Assembly: GCA_023426145.1 (NCBI GenBank)
Contig: JAFABG010000013.1
Span: 1 to 11,612, forward strand
Direction: 5' to 3'
DNA: 11,612 nt
Origin: Bacteroidota bacterium
GTDB taxonomy: Bacteria; Bacteroidota; Bacteroidia; Bacteroidales; Bacteroidaceae
A model generated the notes under the pieces. It saw only the letters and a program-made list of their open reading frames with translations. It ran no database searches and was not told the origin of the DNA. The position numbers and the translations under genes are program-made. Positions within the stretch are counted from its first letter, which is position 1. Every line of letters begins with the position of its first letter. This document shows positions 5,998 through 11,612 of the stretch, one piece after another.

Positions 5998-6231
5998 TCA
6001 ACTAAAATCAAATGTTACATTCCCAGGGTTTACTGATGCTATATTTTTACAGTCTAACACAGTGAGTGCCCCTGCTGCTTTAATGGAAAGTTTGGTCTTA
6101 GCACTAACTCCACTTGCAGCAATGTTTTTCAGATCCAACGGATTGAATTGATTAGCATTGATGACAAGATTTCCACCTGCAGTTGCAATGTTCGCTAATT
6201 TTTCTAGCCAAAATGATATATCTATTTTCAT
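5998..6231 (-). CDS. 77-aa repeat protein, unknown function
   Basis: The protein begins MKIDISFWLEKLANIATAGG. It consists of about three consecutive units that share an 'L-x-NIA' turn followed by a strand: EKLANIATAGGNLVINA, then DLKNIAASGVSAKTKLSIKA, then DCKNIASVNPGNVTFDF. The alternation of helix-like 'LKNIA' and strand-like 'LVINA/LSIKA/VTFDF' segments suggests a small solenoid of alpha-beta repeats. It has no signal peptide or membrane segment. I recall similar small repeat proteins in other bacteria but no function. It lies 36 bp downstream of the MBL hydrolase gene on the same strand and is very likely co-transcribed. A partner or substrate-binding role for that enzyme is inference only. 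Confidence 0.75.
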   Translation of the reverse strand: MKIDISFWLEKLANIATAGGNLVINANQFNPLDLKNIAASGVSAKTKLSIKAAGALTVLDCKNIASVNPGNVTFDFS

Positions 6232-6267
6232 TATTAGGTAGTTTAAAACAGTTTAAATATACAAGTT

Positions 6268-7485
6268 TTAAATGGCTTCAATTACGTCGCCATTTAGGTC
6301 TGTTCGCTTAATATTGTTAGCGGATATCTTTACTAAATAATTAAGCATCACCTTTTTGGGATGGTCATATTGGTTGTTAAATCCAACTGAAATTATCACT
6401 TCGCTACAGGAAGCTGAGTATATTCGTGATTTTGGACCGTAATCTCCACCATGATGAGGAGCGATTAGGATGTGACTGTTGGTTGTCTCTAGGCCATACT
6501 GAAGTTCCTTATCATATATATCCTTAGCTTGTATTAATTTAACGTCGCCAGTAAAGTTGACACTTTGTAGAGCTCCCTTTACGAACATGCAGAGACCACT
6601 GTAGTTAATATTACGGCTGTCTTCACCTAGATAGAAGGACATACATCCTACCCGCACCCAACAATGCATTGTGATGCCATTCGTGCGTGTAGGGCTTTGC
6701 AAACAGCACACATTATTTTTTCCGAGTGCCGCGAGCATTTTTTTATAGATATTTTGAGCTGTGAGTGTTTTCATCTTATCTATGCAAATAAAACTGCTAA
6801 AGTTCTTTTTTATGTCAGCAATATCAAGATACTGTAAACAATGAATGTGATCTTTATCCCAATGGGAAATTACAAGCATTGGTTTGTCACGTTCAAAGTC
6901 TTTACGTCTTACTGTAAACAATGTTTGTACATCAATCTTCTTAGCTGATAGCTTAGCTCCTAAATCATACACTATTTTAACTCTATTATCTTCAAGTAAC
7001 TCATTCCAATTCGCTTGATCAACATCGCGTACCATTATGCGCAAATTGCCGTGGCTAAATACTGGAAAATTTAAATTTTCGGATACATGTGTATAAATAA
7101 TCTCAGTAGGGTCTAACAACGCATGTTTTTGGAGTAACTCGGTATCATTACCCGAGGGAACAGACATTTGATCCATATTGTATGTGCGACCGATAATATA
7201 TGAATCTTCCTCATCCCGATACTCAATGTTGTGTAATAAATTCAAATTTAACTTGTAATAACATCCTCTGATAAGTCTTTTGGTTGATTTAAGTGATTTG
7301 AGCTCAAGATAAGTATTGGTGTCATTAAAGCCTTGCGCAAAGTTCTGGAATATTACTAGATCCTTTTGCGTACGAAAATCTACGTATGCGTCATATATTC
7401 CATCGCTAAGTTTTTTTAGTGAATCAAGATAAACGATACACTCTCTCGTTGTTCCTATATGTATGGAAAAATTGGGTTTTAGCAT
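6268..7485 (-). CDS. ComEC/Rec2-like metallo-beta-lactamase-fold hydrolase
   Basis: The 405-aa protein has an unassigned N-terminal half (1-200) and a C-terminal MBL-fold domain with ComEC-type motifs. These are metal-binding ISHWDKDH (206-213, the HxDxDH form), NYSGLCMFV (294-302), FTGD (311-314), PHHGG (343-347) and ISVGFNNQYDHP (365-376). There is no signal peptide and there are no membrane segments, so it is a free cytoplasmic enzyme, not the ComEC channel. ComEC-like MBL domains are thought to act as nucleases or phosphodiesterases, and stand-alone versions occur in defence and mobile-element loci. The first methionine (MLKPNFSIHIG) follows an AT-rich leader typical of this genome. It is preceded by a 47-aa ORF and followed by the 77-aa repeat protein and DUF2188 on the same strand. 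Fold and metal site are firm; substrate is unknown. Confidence 0.88.
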   Translation of the reverse strand: MLKPNFSIHIGTTRECIVYLDSLKKLSDGIYDAYVDFRTQKDLVIFQNFAQGFNDTNTYLELKSLKSTKRLIRGCYYKLNLNLLHNIEYRDEEDSYIIGRTYNMDQMSVPSGNDTELLQKHALLDPTEIIYTHVSENLNFPVFSHGNLRIMVRDVDQANWNELLEDNRVKIVYDLGAKLSAKKIDVQTLFTVRRKDFERDKPMLVISHWDKDHIHCLQYLDIADIKKNFSSFICIDKMKTLTAQNIYKKMLAALGKNNVCCLQSPTRTNGITMHCWVRVGCMSFYLGEDSRNINYSGLCMFVKGALQSVNFTGDVKLIQAKDIYDKELQYGLETTNSHILIAPHHGGDYGPKSRIYSASCSEVIISVGFNNQYDHPKKVMLNYLVKISANNIKRTDLNGDVIEAI

Positions 7486-7558
7486 TTTGTTTGTATATTT
7501 AATATGATTTTGGTATAATATTTATCTCACTATAAGGAAAGTGCTTCAAAACATGAAT

Positions 7559-7702
7559 CTAAGGACATGGAGAAATATAATTTGCACTTATATTTAAATC
7601 ATTTAGATATCTTTTTATTGCTTGACTAATAGCAACATTAAAATGATAAAAGAAACTATGAGTTTCTCCATCAGCAACAACTGCAACTGTATAAGTCACC
7701 AT
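7559..7702 (-). CDS. Possible 47-aa protein upstream of the MBL gene
   Basis: A clean reverse-strand ORF begins MVTYTVAVVADGETHSFFYH and ends YLNDLNISANYISPCP. It lies 73 bp upstream of the MBL start in the same direction. Its composition looks coding: a strand-like start, then an amphipathic helix AISQAIKRYLNDLN. It has no recognised domain. It would be the first intact gene of the leftward cassette. Short length leaves room for chance. Confidence 0.45.
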   Translation of the reverse strand: MVTYTVAVVADGETHSFFYHFNVAISQAIKRYLNDLNISANYISPCP

Positions 7703-7726
7703 AACTCTAAATATTTTAATTTATAA

Positions 7727-7846
7727 TTAATATAAAGAAACAATAGAATTATCATTCTCAACAGGTAGATAATTAGCATTAATTCTATCATCAAAATCTT
7801 ATATATCAGTACTAATACTATTATCATCATGAATAATATAATTCAT
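7727..7846 (-). pseudogene. Possible broken 39-codon ORF
   Basis: From ATG 7846 the reverse strand reads MNYIIHDDNSISTDI, then TAA (7799-7801), then DFDDRINANYLPVEN continuing in the same frame to a second TAA at 7727-7729. The Asp/Asn-rich content continues across the stop, as expected for a small gene killed by one nonsense change. The same DNA also contains inverted repeats, so the reading may be accidental. Confidence 0.25.
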
Positions 7847-7855
7847 TTGTTTCTT
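7735..7855. repeat. 121-bp segment bounded by 18-bp inverted repeats
   Basis: The left arm 7735-7752 (AAGAAACAAtaGAATTAT) matches the reverse complement of the right arm 7838-7855 (AAGAAACAAatGAATTAT) at 16 of 18 positions. A nested perfect 9-bp inverted repeat pairs ATAGAATTA (7743-7751) with TAATTCTAT (7780-7788). The segment lies between the leftward MBL cassette and the rightward ASCH gene. It could be an invertible control segment, a small MITE-like insertion or a structured leader. I see no convincing TAnnTTTG promoter within it. Confidence 0.5.
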
Positions 7856-7913
7856 GTACTAAGAAATAAATAATAATTTATATTCCAAATATTTAATCAA
7901 TATTTTTTTAGTG

Positions 7914-8540
7914 ATGAAAATAATATCAGTAAAACAGCCTTGGGCATACTTACTATGTGCCGGCATTAAAAACATAGAAAATAGAACATGGAGGTTGCCC
8001 GAAAAAATGAAAGGGCAAAGGGTTCTTATTCAAGCAAGCAGGAAATGGGATGGAAGGCATCGGGATATGTCCCCGCTGTTCACTAAAGAGCAATGGAGCG
8101 CGCTGAATGAAAGTGCACAACGAATAATAGCGGGCGGATTATTGCCTACTTCCGCTATTATCGGCAGCGTAGTATTTACCGACTGTGTTATTAACCATCC
8201 TAGTGTTTGGGCGGAGAAAACAGAAGTGGACTGCACCCATCCACTGAAATGCAGAAGTTGGCATACGGGTAGTTGTACAAACGGGTGTATCCATCACTGT
8301 GGATTTGAAAAGTATATCTACAATTGGGTAGTCTCTGACCTTATTCTTTTTGATAAGCCAATCCTAAACATCAAGGGGAAGCTGAACTTTTGGGAATATC
8401 CTAATATCCATTCCGAATTAGATGAAGATGGAGTAGAAACTTGCTGCTGTCAATTACCGCTAAAAGATGAAGAGCAAATCCTATATTTAGGAGATGGTAA
8501 GTGTCAGTGTAACTATTGCGGTGGTAAATGGTATAAATAA
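7914..8540 (+). CDS. ASCH-domain protein with Cys-rich C-terminus
   Basis: The 208-aa protein opens with a classic ASCH motif, MKIISVKQPWAYLLCAG followed by IKNIENRTW (18-26). It has VLIQASRKW (37-45), IIGSVVFTDCV (82-92) and NWVVSDLILFDKPI (137-150), completing the beta-barrel fold. ASCH domains bind RNA or nucleotides, and some are amidohydrolases acting on modified cytidine. Two Cys/His clusters, CTHPLKC to CIHHC (107-129) and CCC to CQCNYCGGKWYK (177-208), are probably zinc sites. The ATG at 7914 is chosen over the GTG at 7911 in the same frame. The protein is a common phage gene in this group and restores the + orientation of the phage block interrupted by the MBL cassette. Confidence 0.85.
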   Translation: MKIISVKQPWAYLLCAGIKNIENRTWRLPEKMKGQRVLIQASRKWDGRHRDMSPLFTKEQWSALNESAQRIIAGGLLPTSAIIGSVVFTDCVINHPSVWAEKTEVDCTHPLKCRSWHTGSCTNGCIHHCGFEKYIYNWVVSDLILFDKPILNIKGKLNFWEYPNIHSELDEDGVETCCCQLPLKDEEQILYLGDGKCQCNYCGGKWYK

Positions 8541-8597
8541 GGCATGAAAAAAAGGTATCCTAGACAGTCAATCTTTGTTAACCTTAAATCTAATACT

Positions 8598-8838
8598 ATG
8601 AAAAACACATTGCAAATGTAGAGAGTTTCATACCATTCAACAAACCCCGAAACGTCGTACTCCGCACCTGAACGGTGAAAAGTATCTCACAAACCGAGAG
8701 GTCTGACAATTCTTGCGTATTTATTCTCGTACACTCCAAAATTGGAGGGACACGGGGAAAATGCCGTTTATCAGGCTGAAAATAACTATTTTGTATAGAG
8801 AATCAGTAATAAGAAGTACTTTTCAGCTACAAACTTAA
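8598..8838 (+). pseudogene. Decayed helix-turn-helix (HTH_17 / excisionase-like) gene
   Basis: In one frame, 8641-8838 reads PHLNGEKYLTNREV, a TGA stop (8704-8706), then QFLRIYSRTLQNWRDTG and KMPFIRL, then ILYRES, ending at TAA 8836-8838. The EKYLTNREV and SRTLQNWRDTGKxPFIR segments are the signature of the small MerR/excisionase-type HTH proteins common in Bacteroidales mobile elements. Upstream, other frames give fitting N-terminal pieces, MKNTLQ from ATG 8598 and VESFIPFNKP from 8618, so two frameshifts are likely in addition to the nonsense codon. The N-terminal reconstruction rests on memory of the family and is less certain than the HTH part. Its base composition is less AT-rich than the operon that follows. 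Confidence 0.7.
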
Positions 8839-8857
8839 TTTATAAGTCATTAATGAT

Positions 8858-8865
8858 TATCTTTG
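8858..8865 (+). promoter_or_regulatory. Bacteroidales -7 element TATCTTTG for the dolAB-like operon
   Basis: TATCTTTG is an exact fit to TAnnTTTG. It ends 36 bp before ATG 8902, which leaves room for a transcription start and a short AT-rich leader. It overlaps the earliest in-frame start (TTG 8863), which argues against that start. A clear -33 box is not seen. It lies immediately after the decayed HTH gene, so the operon carries its own promoter. Confidence 0.6.
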
Positions 8866-8901
8866 CAATACTTTAATGTCAAATCAAAAAGTATAATTAT
8901 T

Positions 8902-9750
8902 ATGATATTCAATATCTATTATATCAACTTCCCTAAAGTCTATGAGATAAAAATGATGCTTAGTAATATTATTTCCAAAGTCAAGGAAGTTACAAATAGT
9001 GAGGATAGAGAAGTTGAAGATGATTTTAGAGCAAAAATAGGCTTCAAACTCTTTGATTTTTTCAATACTGGTATTGAAGGGAATGGTAAAACAAAAGGTT
9101 CTGATTCTAAAAAAGTTCTGGAAACTTTTGAAATAAAAACTACTAAATCAGTTCTTTTAAGTGAAGTTGTTGAAAGGAGTAATAAAATAAGTTCTTTCAA
9201 TGACATCAATGAAGGACAACTTGTTATGATAAACAATGTGAATCTTACATTAGAAAATGAGCCTGAATTAAGAACTGTAAAACTTTTCACAAGCGGAGCT
9301 TTTAAAGATATGGCTATACCCGGTGCTAACGGATTTGATATTACAAATCTCTTTAATTCAATGTTTAAGGACTATGCTTACAAAATTAAAGGAACGACAT
9401 CGAATATCTCCGAGAAAATATTGATAAAAATCCCATTAACATTTGAAAACGAATTTGAGAGTTCATATAGTGTTGATGATTTATTTATTGGCAAGGTTTC
9501 TATACTAGGACTTTACAAAGGAAAGATAAAAGTTGATGACCTAAAAAATTCATTCCAGTTTTTTCAAGAAATAGGTAATTTGCAGAATATTAGCAAAGCA
9601 AGTACGGAAGATGATGAAATTCAAGAAAGTCAATATCCCCTCAAATCATCTAATAATGATAATTGTATGATTAGTTCTGGAGATGGGGAAGATTATCATT
9701 ATATTGATTTACTAGCTATAGTCCAAAATGTCAACATATTACCTGAGTAA
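8902..9750 (+). CDS. dolA: DUF6414-like protein, probable DolA of a Dodola anti-phage system
   Basis: The 282-aa protein starts at ATG 8902, downstream of a TATCTTTG promoter. Residues 1-20 (IYYINFPKVYEIKMML) resemble the opening 'FIYLDxxxLxSLxAQ' strand-helix of DUF6414. The middle has EIKTTKSVLLSEVVERSNKI (77-96), then INEGQLVMINNVNLTL (102-117), matching the family's 'EGDFVxIxG' strand. The C-terminal region has FIGKVSILGLYKGKI (195-209), matching the usual 'GKVxVLGxV' strand. No catalytic motif is evident and no membrane segment is seen. The stop codon lies 3 bp before the start of the ClpB-like ATPase gene, so the two are one operon. A DUF6414 protein paired with a ClpB-like ATPase is the published make-up of Dodola. 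The domain call is from memory of family patterns, and context strengthens it considerably. The gene is much more AT-rich than the phage genes to the left. Confidence 0.65.
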   Translation: MIFNIYYINFPKVYEIKMMLSNIISKVKEVTNSEDREVEDDFRAKIGFKLFDFFNTGIEGNGKTKGSDSKKVLETFEIKTTKSVLLSEVVERSNKISSFNDINEGQLVMINNVNLTLENEPELRTVKLFTSGAFKDMAIPGANGFDITNLFNSMFKDYAYKIKGTTSNISEKILIKIPLTFENEFESSYSVDDLFIGKVSILGLYKGKIKVDDLKNSFQFFQEIGNLQNISKASTEDDEIQESQYPLKSSNNDNCMISSGDGEDYHYIDLLAIVQNVNILPE

Positions 9751-9753
9751 ATA

Positions 9754-11013
9754 ATGAAGCGAGAATTACTTTTTTTTGAACGAGATTCATATTATAGGTA
9801 TAAAGAACTCAAATATAATGAAGGATATATAATTTCAAGTATTGGCGACTTCATTAGAGATATTACAAACGATGAATTATTTGCGAATTTTGACTATAAT
9901 AGTCAGATTATAGATATAACCTCTCTTGCTCTAGGTTATAAAGATTTACAATGGATTGGTGAACAAATACTGGATAAATTTATTCATGATGATACTATTT
10001 TCATTGCAGACAAAAAGCATGAAGATTTTCTTAAATACGAACTTCGTTATAGATTCTCATTTTTTAATGATATAAATCTTCCTGCTGAAAATATTGAATC
10101 GAATGAAAAGGCTGTCAATAACAAGCAGCCACAATGTAAACATAAGAAAATAACGGACTTAGATACAGATGAGCTGACATCATTCTTTGATGATTTTAGA
10201 GAAGGTCTGTATGGACATGATAAGTTTAAAGATGACTTCATTGACCTTGTTAAGAATTTTAAGATATTCAACAAGCTTGGAGAGCATAAGATATTGTCAC
10301 TATTTCTTATGGGTGAATCGGGTGTTGGCAAAACTGAAGTAGCTAGGACTATTTATAAATGTCTAGGGGGTAAGAAAAAATTAGCGAAAGTAAATTTCGG
10401 GAATTATAGTAGTGAGTTTTCTTTAAGTTCACTGATTGGGAGTGCTAGAGGATATATTGGAAGCGATGATGGAGAAATATTTATACGAGTAAGAGATACA
10501 GATATTGGGGTTATATTAATTGATGAGTTTGAAAAATCAAATGCTGCACTTTTTAATTATTTTTTAGATGTACTTGAAAGTGGAAAAATAATTAGTTCGC
10601 TTGCAGATGAAATTGACCTCAATGGATTTATCATCGTATTTACATCCAATATTAGCAAGGAAAATTTCTCACAAATAATCTCGCCGGAATTGCGTTCTAG
10701 ATTTGATTACAAAGGGTTATTTACATTGTTATACAATAAAGACAAGCGAAAGTTTGTAGAGTTTAGGGCAAAAAGTATCACTAAAAAATTCAATAAAGAA
10801 TTTGAGCATAAGCTTGATGATAAGCTGTATCTACATTTCTTATCTCTCATTGATGTTGATAAATACAAAAATATGAGAGACTTAAATAAAAAGATTAAAA
10901 GAGTGTTTGTTGAATATGTGTCCAAGTTACCGCCTAATAATGATGCTAAAATAACAACACCATCTTTAGGTAGTAAGGTAATGAGAAAGTTGGCAAATAT
11001 CTTGTCAGAATAG
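9754..11013 (+). CDS. dolB: ClpB-like AAA+ ATPase, probable DolB of a Dodola anti-phage system
   Basis: The 419-aa protein has an N-terminal region of unknown type (1-150) and one AAA+ module of the ClpA/B D2 class. Its features are LYGHDKFKDDF (152-162), Walker A GESGVGKT (187-194), the SSLIGSARGYIGSDDG pore-loop region (225-240), Walker B VILIDEFEKSN (253-263), sensor-1 FTSN (296-299) and Arg-finger region PELRSRFD (311-318). A sensor-2-like MRDLNKKIKR (374-383) sits in the small C-terminal domain. It lacks the D1 module, middle coiled coil and N domain of true ClpB (about 850 aa), so it is not a general disaggregase. Start ATG 9754 lies 3 bp after the upstream stop without a Shine-Dalgarno sequence, implying translational coupling. 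The protein probably uses ATP to remodel or activate a partner during phage infection. The AAA call is firm; the Dodola assignment depends on the partner. Confidence 0.75.
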   Translation: MKRELLFFERDSYYRYKELKYNEGYIISSIGDFIRDITNDELFANFDYNSQIIDITSLALGYKDLQWIGEQILDKFIHDDTIFIADKKHEDFLKYELRYRFSFFNDINLPAENIESNEKAVNNKQPQCKHKKITDLDTDELTSFFDDFREGLYGHDKFKDDFIDLVKNFKIFNKLGEHKILSLFLMGESGVGKTEVARTIYKCLGGKKKLAKVNFGNYSSEFSLSSLIGSARGYIGSDDGEIFIRVRDTDIGVILIDEFEKSNAALFNYFLDVLESGKIISSLADEIDLNGFIIVFTSNISKENFSQIISPELRSRFDYKGLFTLLYNKDKRKFVEFRAKSITKKFNKEFEHKLDDKLYLHFLSLIDVDKYKNMRDLNKKIKRVFVEYVSKLPPNNDAKITTPSLGSKVMRKLANILSE

Positions 11014-11021
11014 CAAATTGA

Positions 11022-11515
11022 TTACTTATACTTATTTCTCCCAAAGTCTTCTGGTGTATCATTTTTAGGCAACTCGTAGCGGTTTTCAATACGATTAGAT
11101 AGAATTTTCATATCCTCATTAACCTTTTGGTTAGTGATTTTGGCATAAATCTGAGTGGTCTGAACCGAGCGGTGTCCCATCATTTTGCAGAGCGTTTCAA
11201 TTTGAACACCTTGTGATATACATACTTGGGTTGCGTACGTATGCCGCCCCATATGATAGCAAATCCGACTTTTAATACTACATCTTTGAGCAATAGTTTT
11301 CAGATTTTCATCAATGGTTTTCAACGTCTTTAACTTGAAAATCTTATCATCCGTCCGCTCATGCTTGTACATCTCCATTATCTGAATGGTGATACTTAAT
11401 AGCCTGATTCTACCTGCACTCGCTTTTAGTTTTTTGCTGTTCAATCTTTATCTAAATAATACCGTTATCGTCTATTGTAATATGGATCGTAAGCCTTCGG
11501 TAAACTCCGTTTATT
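11022..11515 (-). pseudogene. Truncated, frameshifted tyrosine recombinase (integrase) remnant
   Basis: The reverse strand encodes the C-terminal catalytic part of a Bacteroidales tyrosine recombinase: HMGRHTYATQV (H-x-x-R), CKMMGHRSVQTTQIYAKI (the second His and the nucleophilic Tyr), and the tail NQKVNEDMKILSNRIENRYELP. The intact frame covers 11022-11444. Upstream, a different frame gives ITIDDNGII, then TAG (11452-11454), then IKIEQQKTK, which joins KASAGRIRLL by a one-base insertion in the T run at 11424-11427. The natural reading is 'NGxIWIxxxRQKTKASAGRIRLL', so a Trp codon became a stop. Beyond about 11515 the similarity fades and the core-binding domain and first catalytic Arg are missing. 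It cannot be an active integrase as it stands. Its stop codon lies 8 bp from the end of the dolB-like gene, in convergent orientation. Confidence 0.8.
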
Positions 11516-11541
11516 AATATAATGAATTGTCCCGTATCTTT

Positions 11542-11612
11542 ATGGCTAAAAAGATTATGGTATATTGGACATTAGACTATTTTAGAATTCTCTATAGCGA
11601 ATATCTAAAAGC
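11542..11612 (+). CDS. Start of a + strand ORF running off the window (partial)
   Basis: From ATG 11542 the frame stays open to the window end, reading MAKKIMVYWTLDYFRILYSE with three further residues. Too little is present to name a family. The base composition and the Tyr/Leu-rich start look coding. It lies divergently next to the broken integrase end. Confidence 0.35.
   Translation, partial: MAKKIMVYWTLDYFRILYSEYLK

Noticed and set aside
9754..11013. True ClpB/ClpA chaperone
   Set aside because: Only one AAA+ module is present and the protein is half the normal length, without N domain, D1 or coiled-coil middle domain.
1..11612. tRNA or rRNA genes
   Set aside because: No cloverleaf-like segment with a TTCRA arm or rRNA-like conserved stretch was noticed on either strand; a tRNAscan run would settle it.

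Overview
The window looks like part of a Bacteroidales (Bacteroides/Parabacteroides-type) genome. It has moderately AT-rich DNA, mostly AT-rich leaders without Shine-Dalgarno sequences, several copies of the Bacteroidales -7 promoter element TAnnTTTG, and protein types common in mobile elements of that group. I read it as the early/replication region of a prophage or prophage-like element, carrying two cargo blocks and bordered on the right by decayed mobile-element genes. The genus call is an inference from style, not from a marker gene.

Left part (1-5459), mostly + strand. A replication-initiator-like gene (157-684) overlaps a dnaB-type helicase gene (674-2005). They are followed by a 61-aa protein, a terminator-like hairpin, a large C5-cytosine DNA methyltransferase whose variable region is built of repeats, a 48-aa ORF, one reverse-strand small gene with its own promoter-like element, and a PP-loop (PAPS-reductase-like) protein. 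The initiator gene carries an array of TGACACA repeats with 12-bp spacing, which I read as candidate iterons of an origin inside the gene, an arrangement like the lambda O gene. Just upstream, four 24-bp repeats interrupt what looks like the missing winged-helix part of the same protein.

Middle part (5640-7855), - strand. A cassette transcribed leftward encodes a 47-aa protein, a ComEC-like metallo-beta-lactamase-fold hydrolase, a 77-aa protein made of internal repeats, and a DUF2188 protein preceded by an unusually strong Shine-Dalgarno sequence. A terminator-like hairpin closes it. At its upstream end is a 121-bp AT-rich segment bounded by 18-bp inverted repeats. The cassette sits between two + strand phage-type genes (PP-loop and ASCH proteins) and looks like inserted cargo.

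Right part (7914-11612). An ASCH-domain gene is followed by the wreck of a helix-turn-helix (excisionase-like) gene with a nonsense codon and probable frameshifts. Then comes a tight, very AT-rich two-gene operon with its own TATCTTTG promoter: a DUF6414-like protein and a single-AAA ClpB-like ATPase. This pair matches the composition of the Dodola anti-phage system (DolA/DolB). It ends 8 bp from a 5'-truncated, frameshifted tyrosine recombinase remnant on the opposite strand. A + strand ORF begins at 11542 and runs off the window.

The initiator and helicase would replicate the element. The methyltransferase and the PP-loop protein are probably DNA-modifying or protective. The Dodola-like pair is probable phage defence. 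The MBL cassette is an unassigned candidate cargo system.
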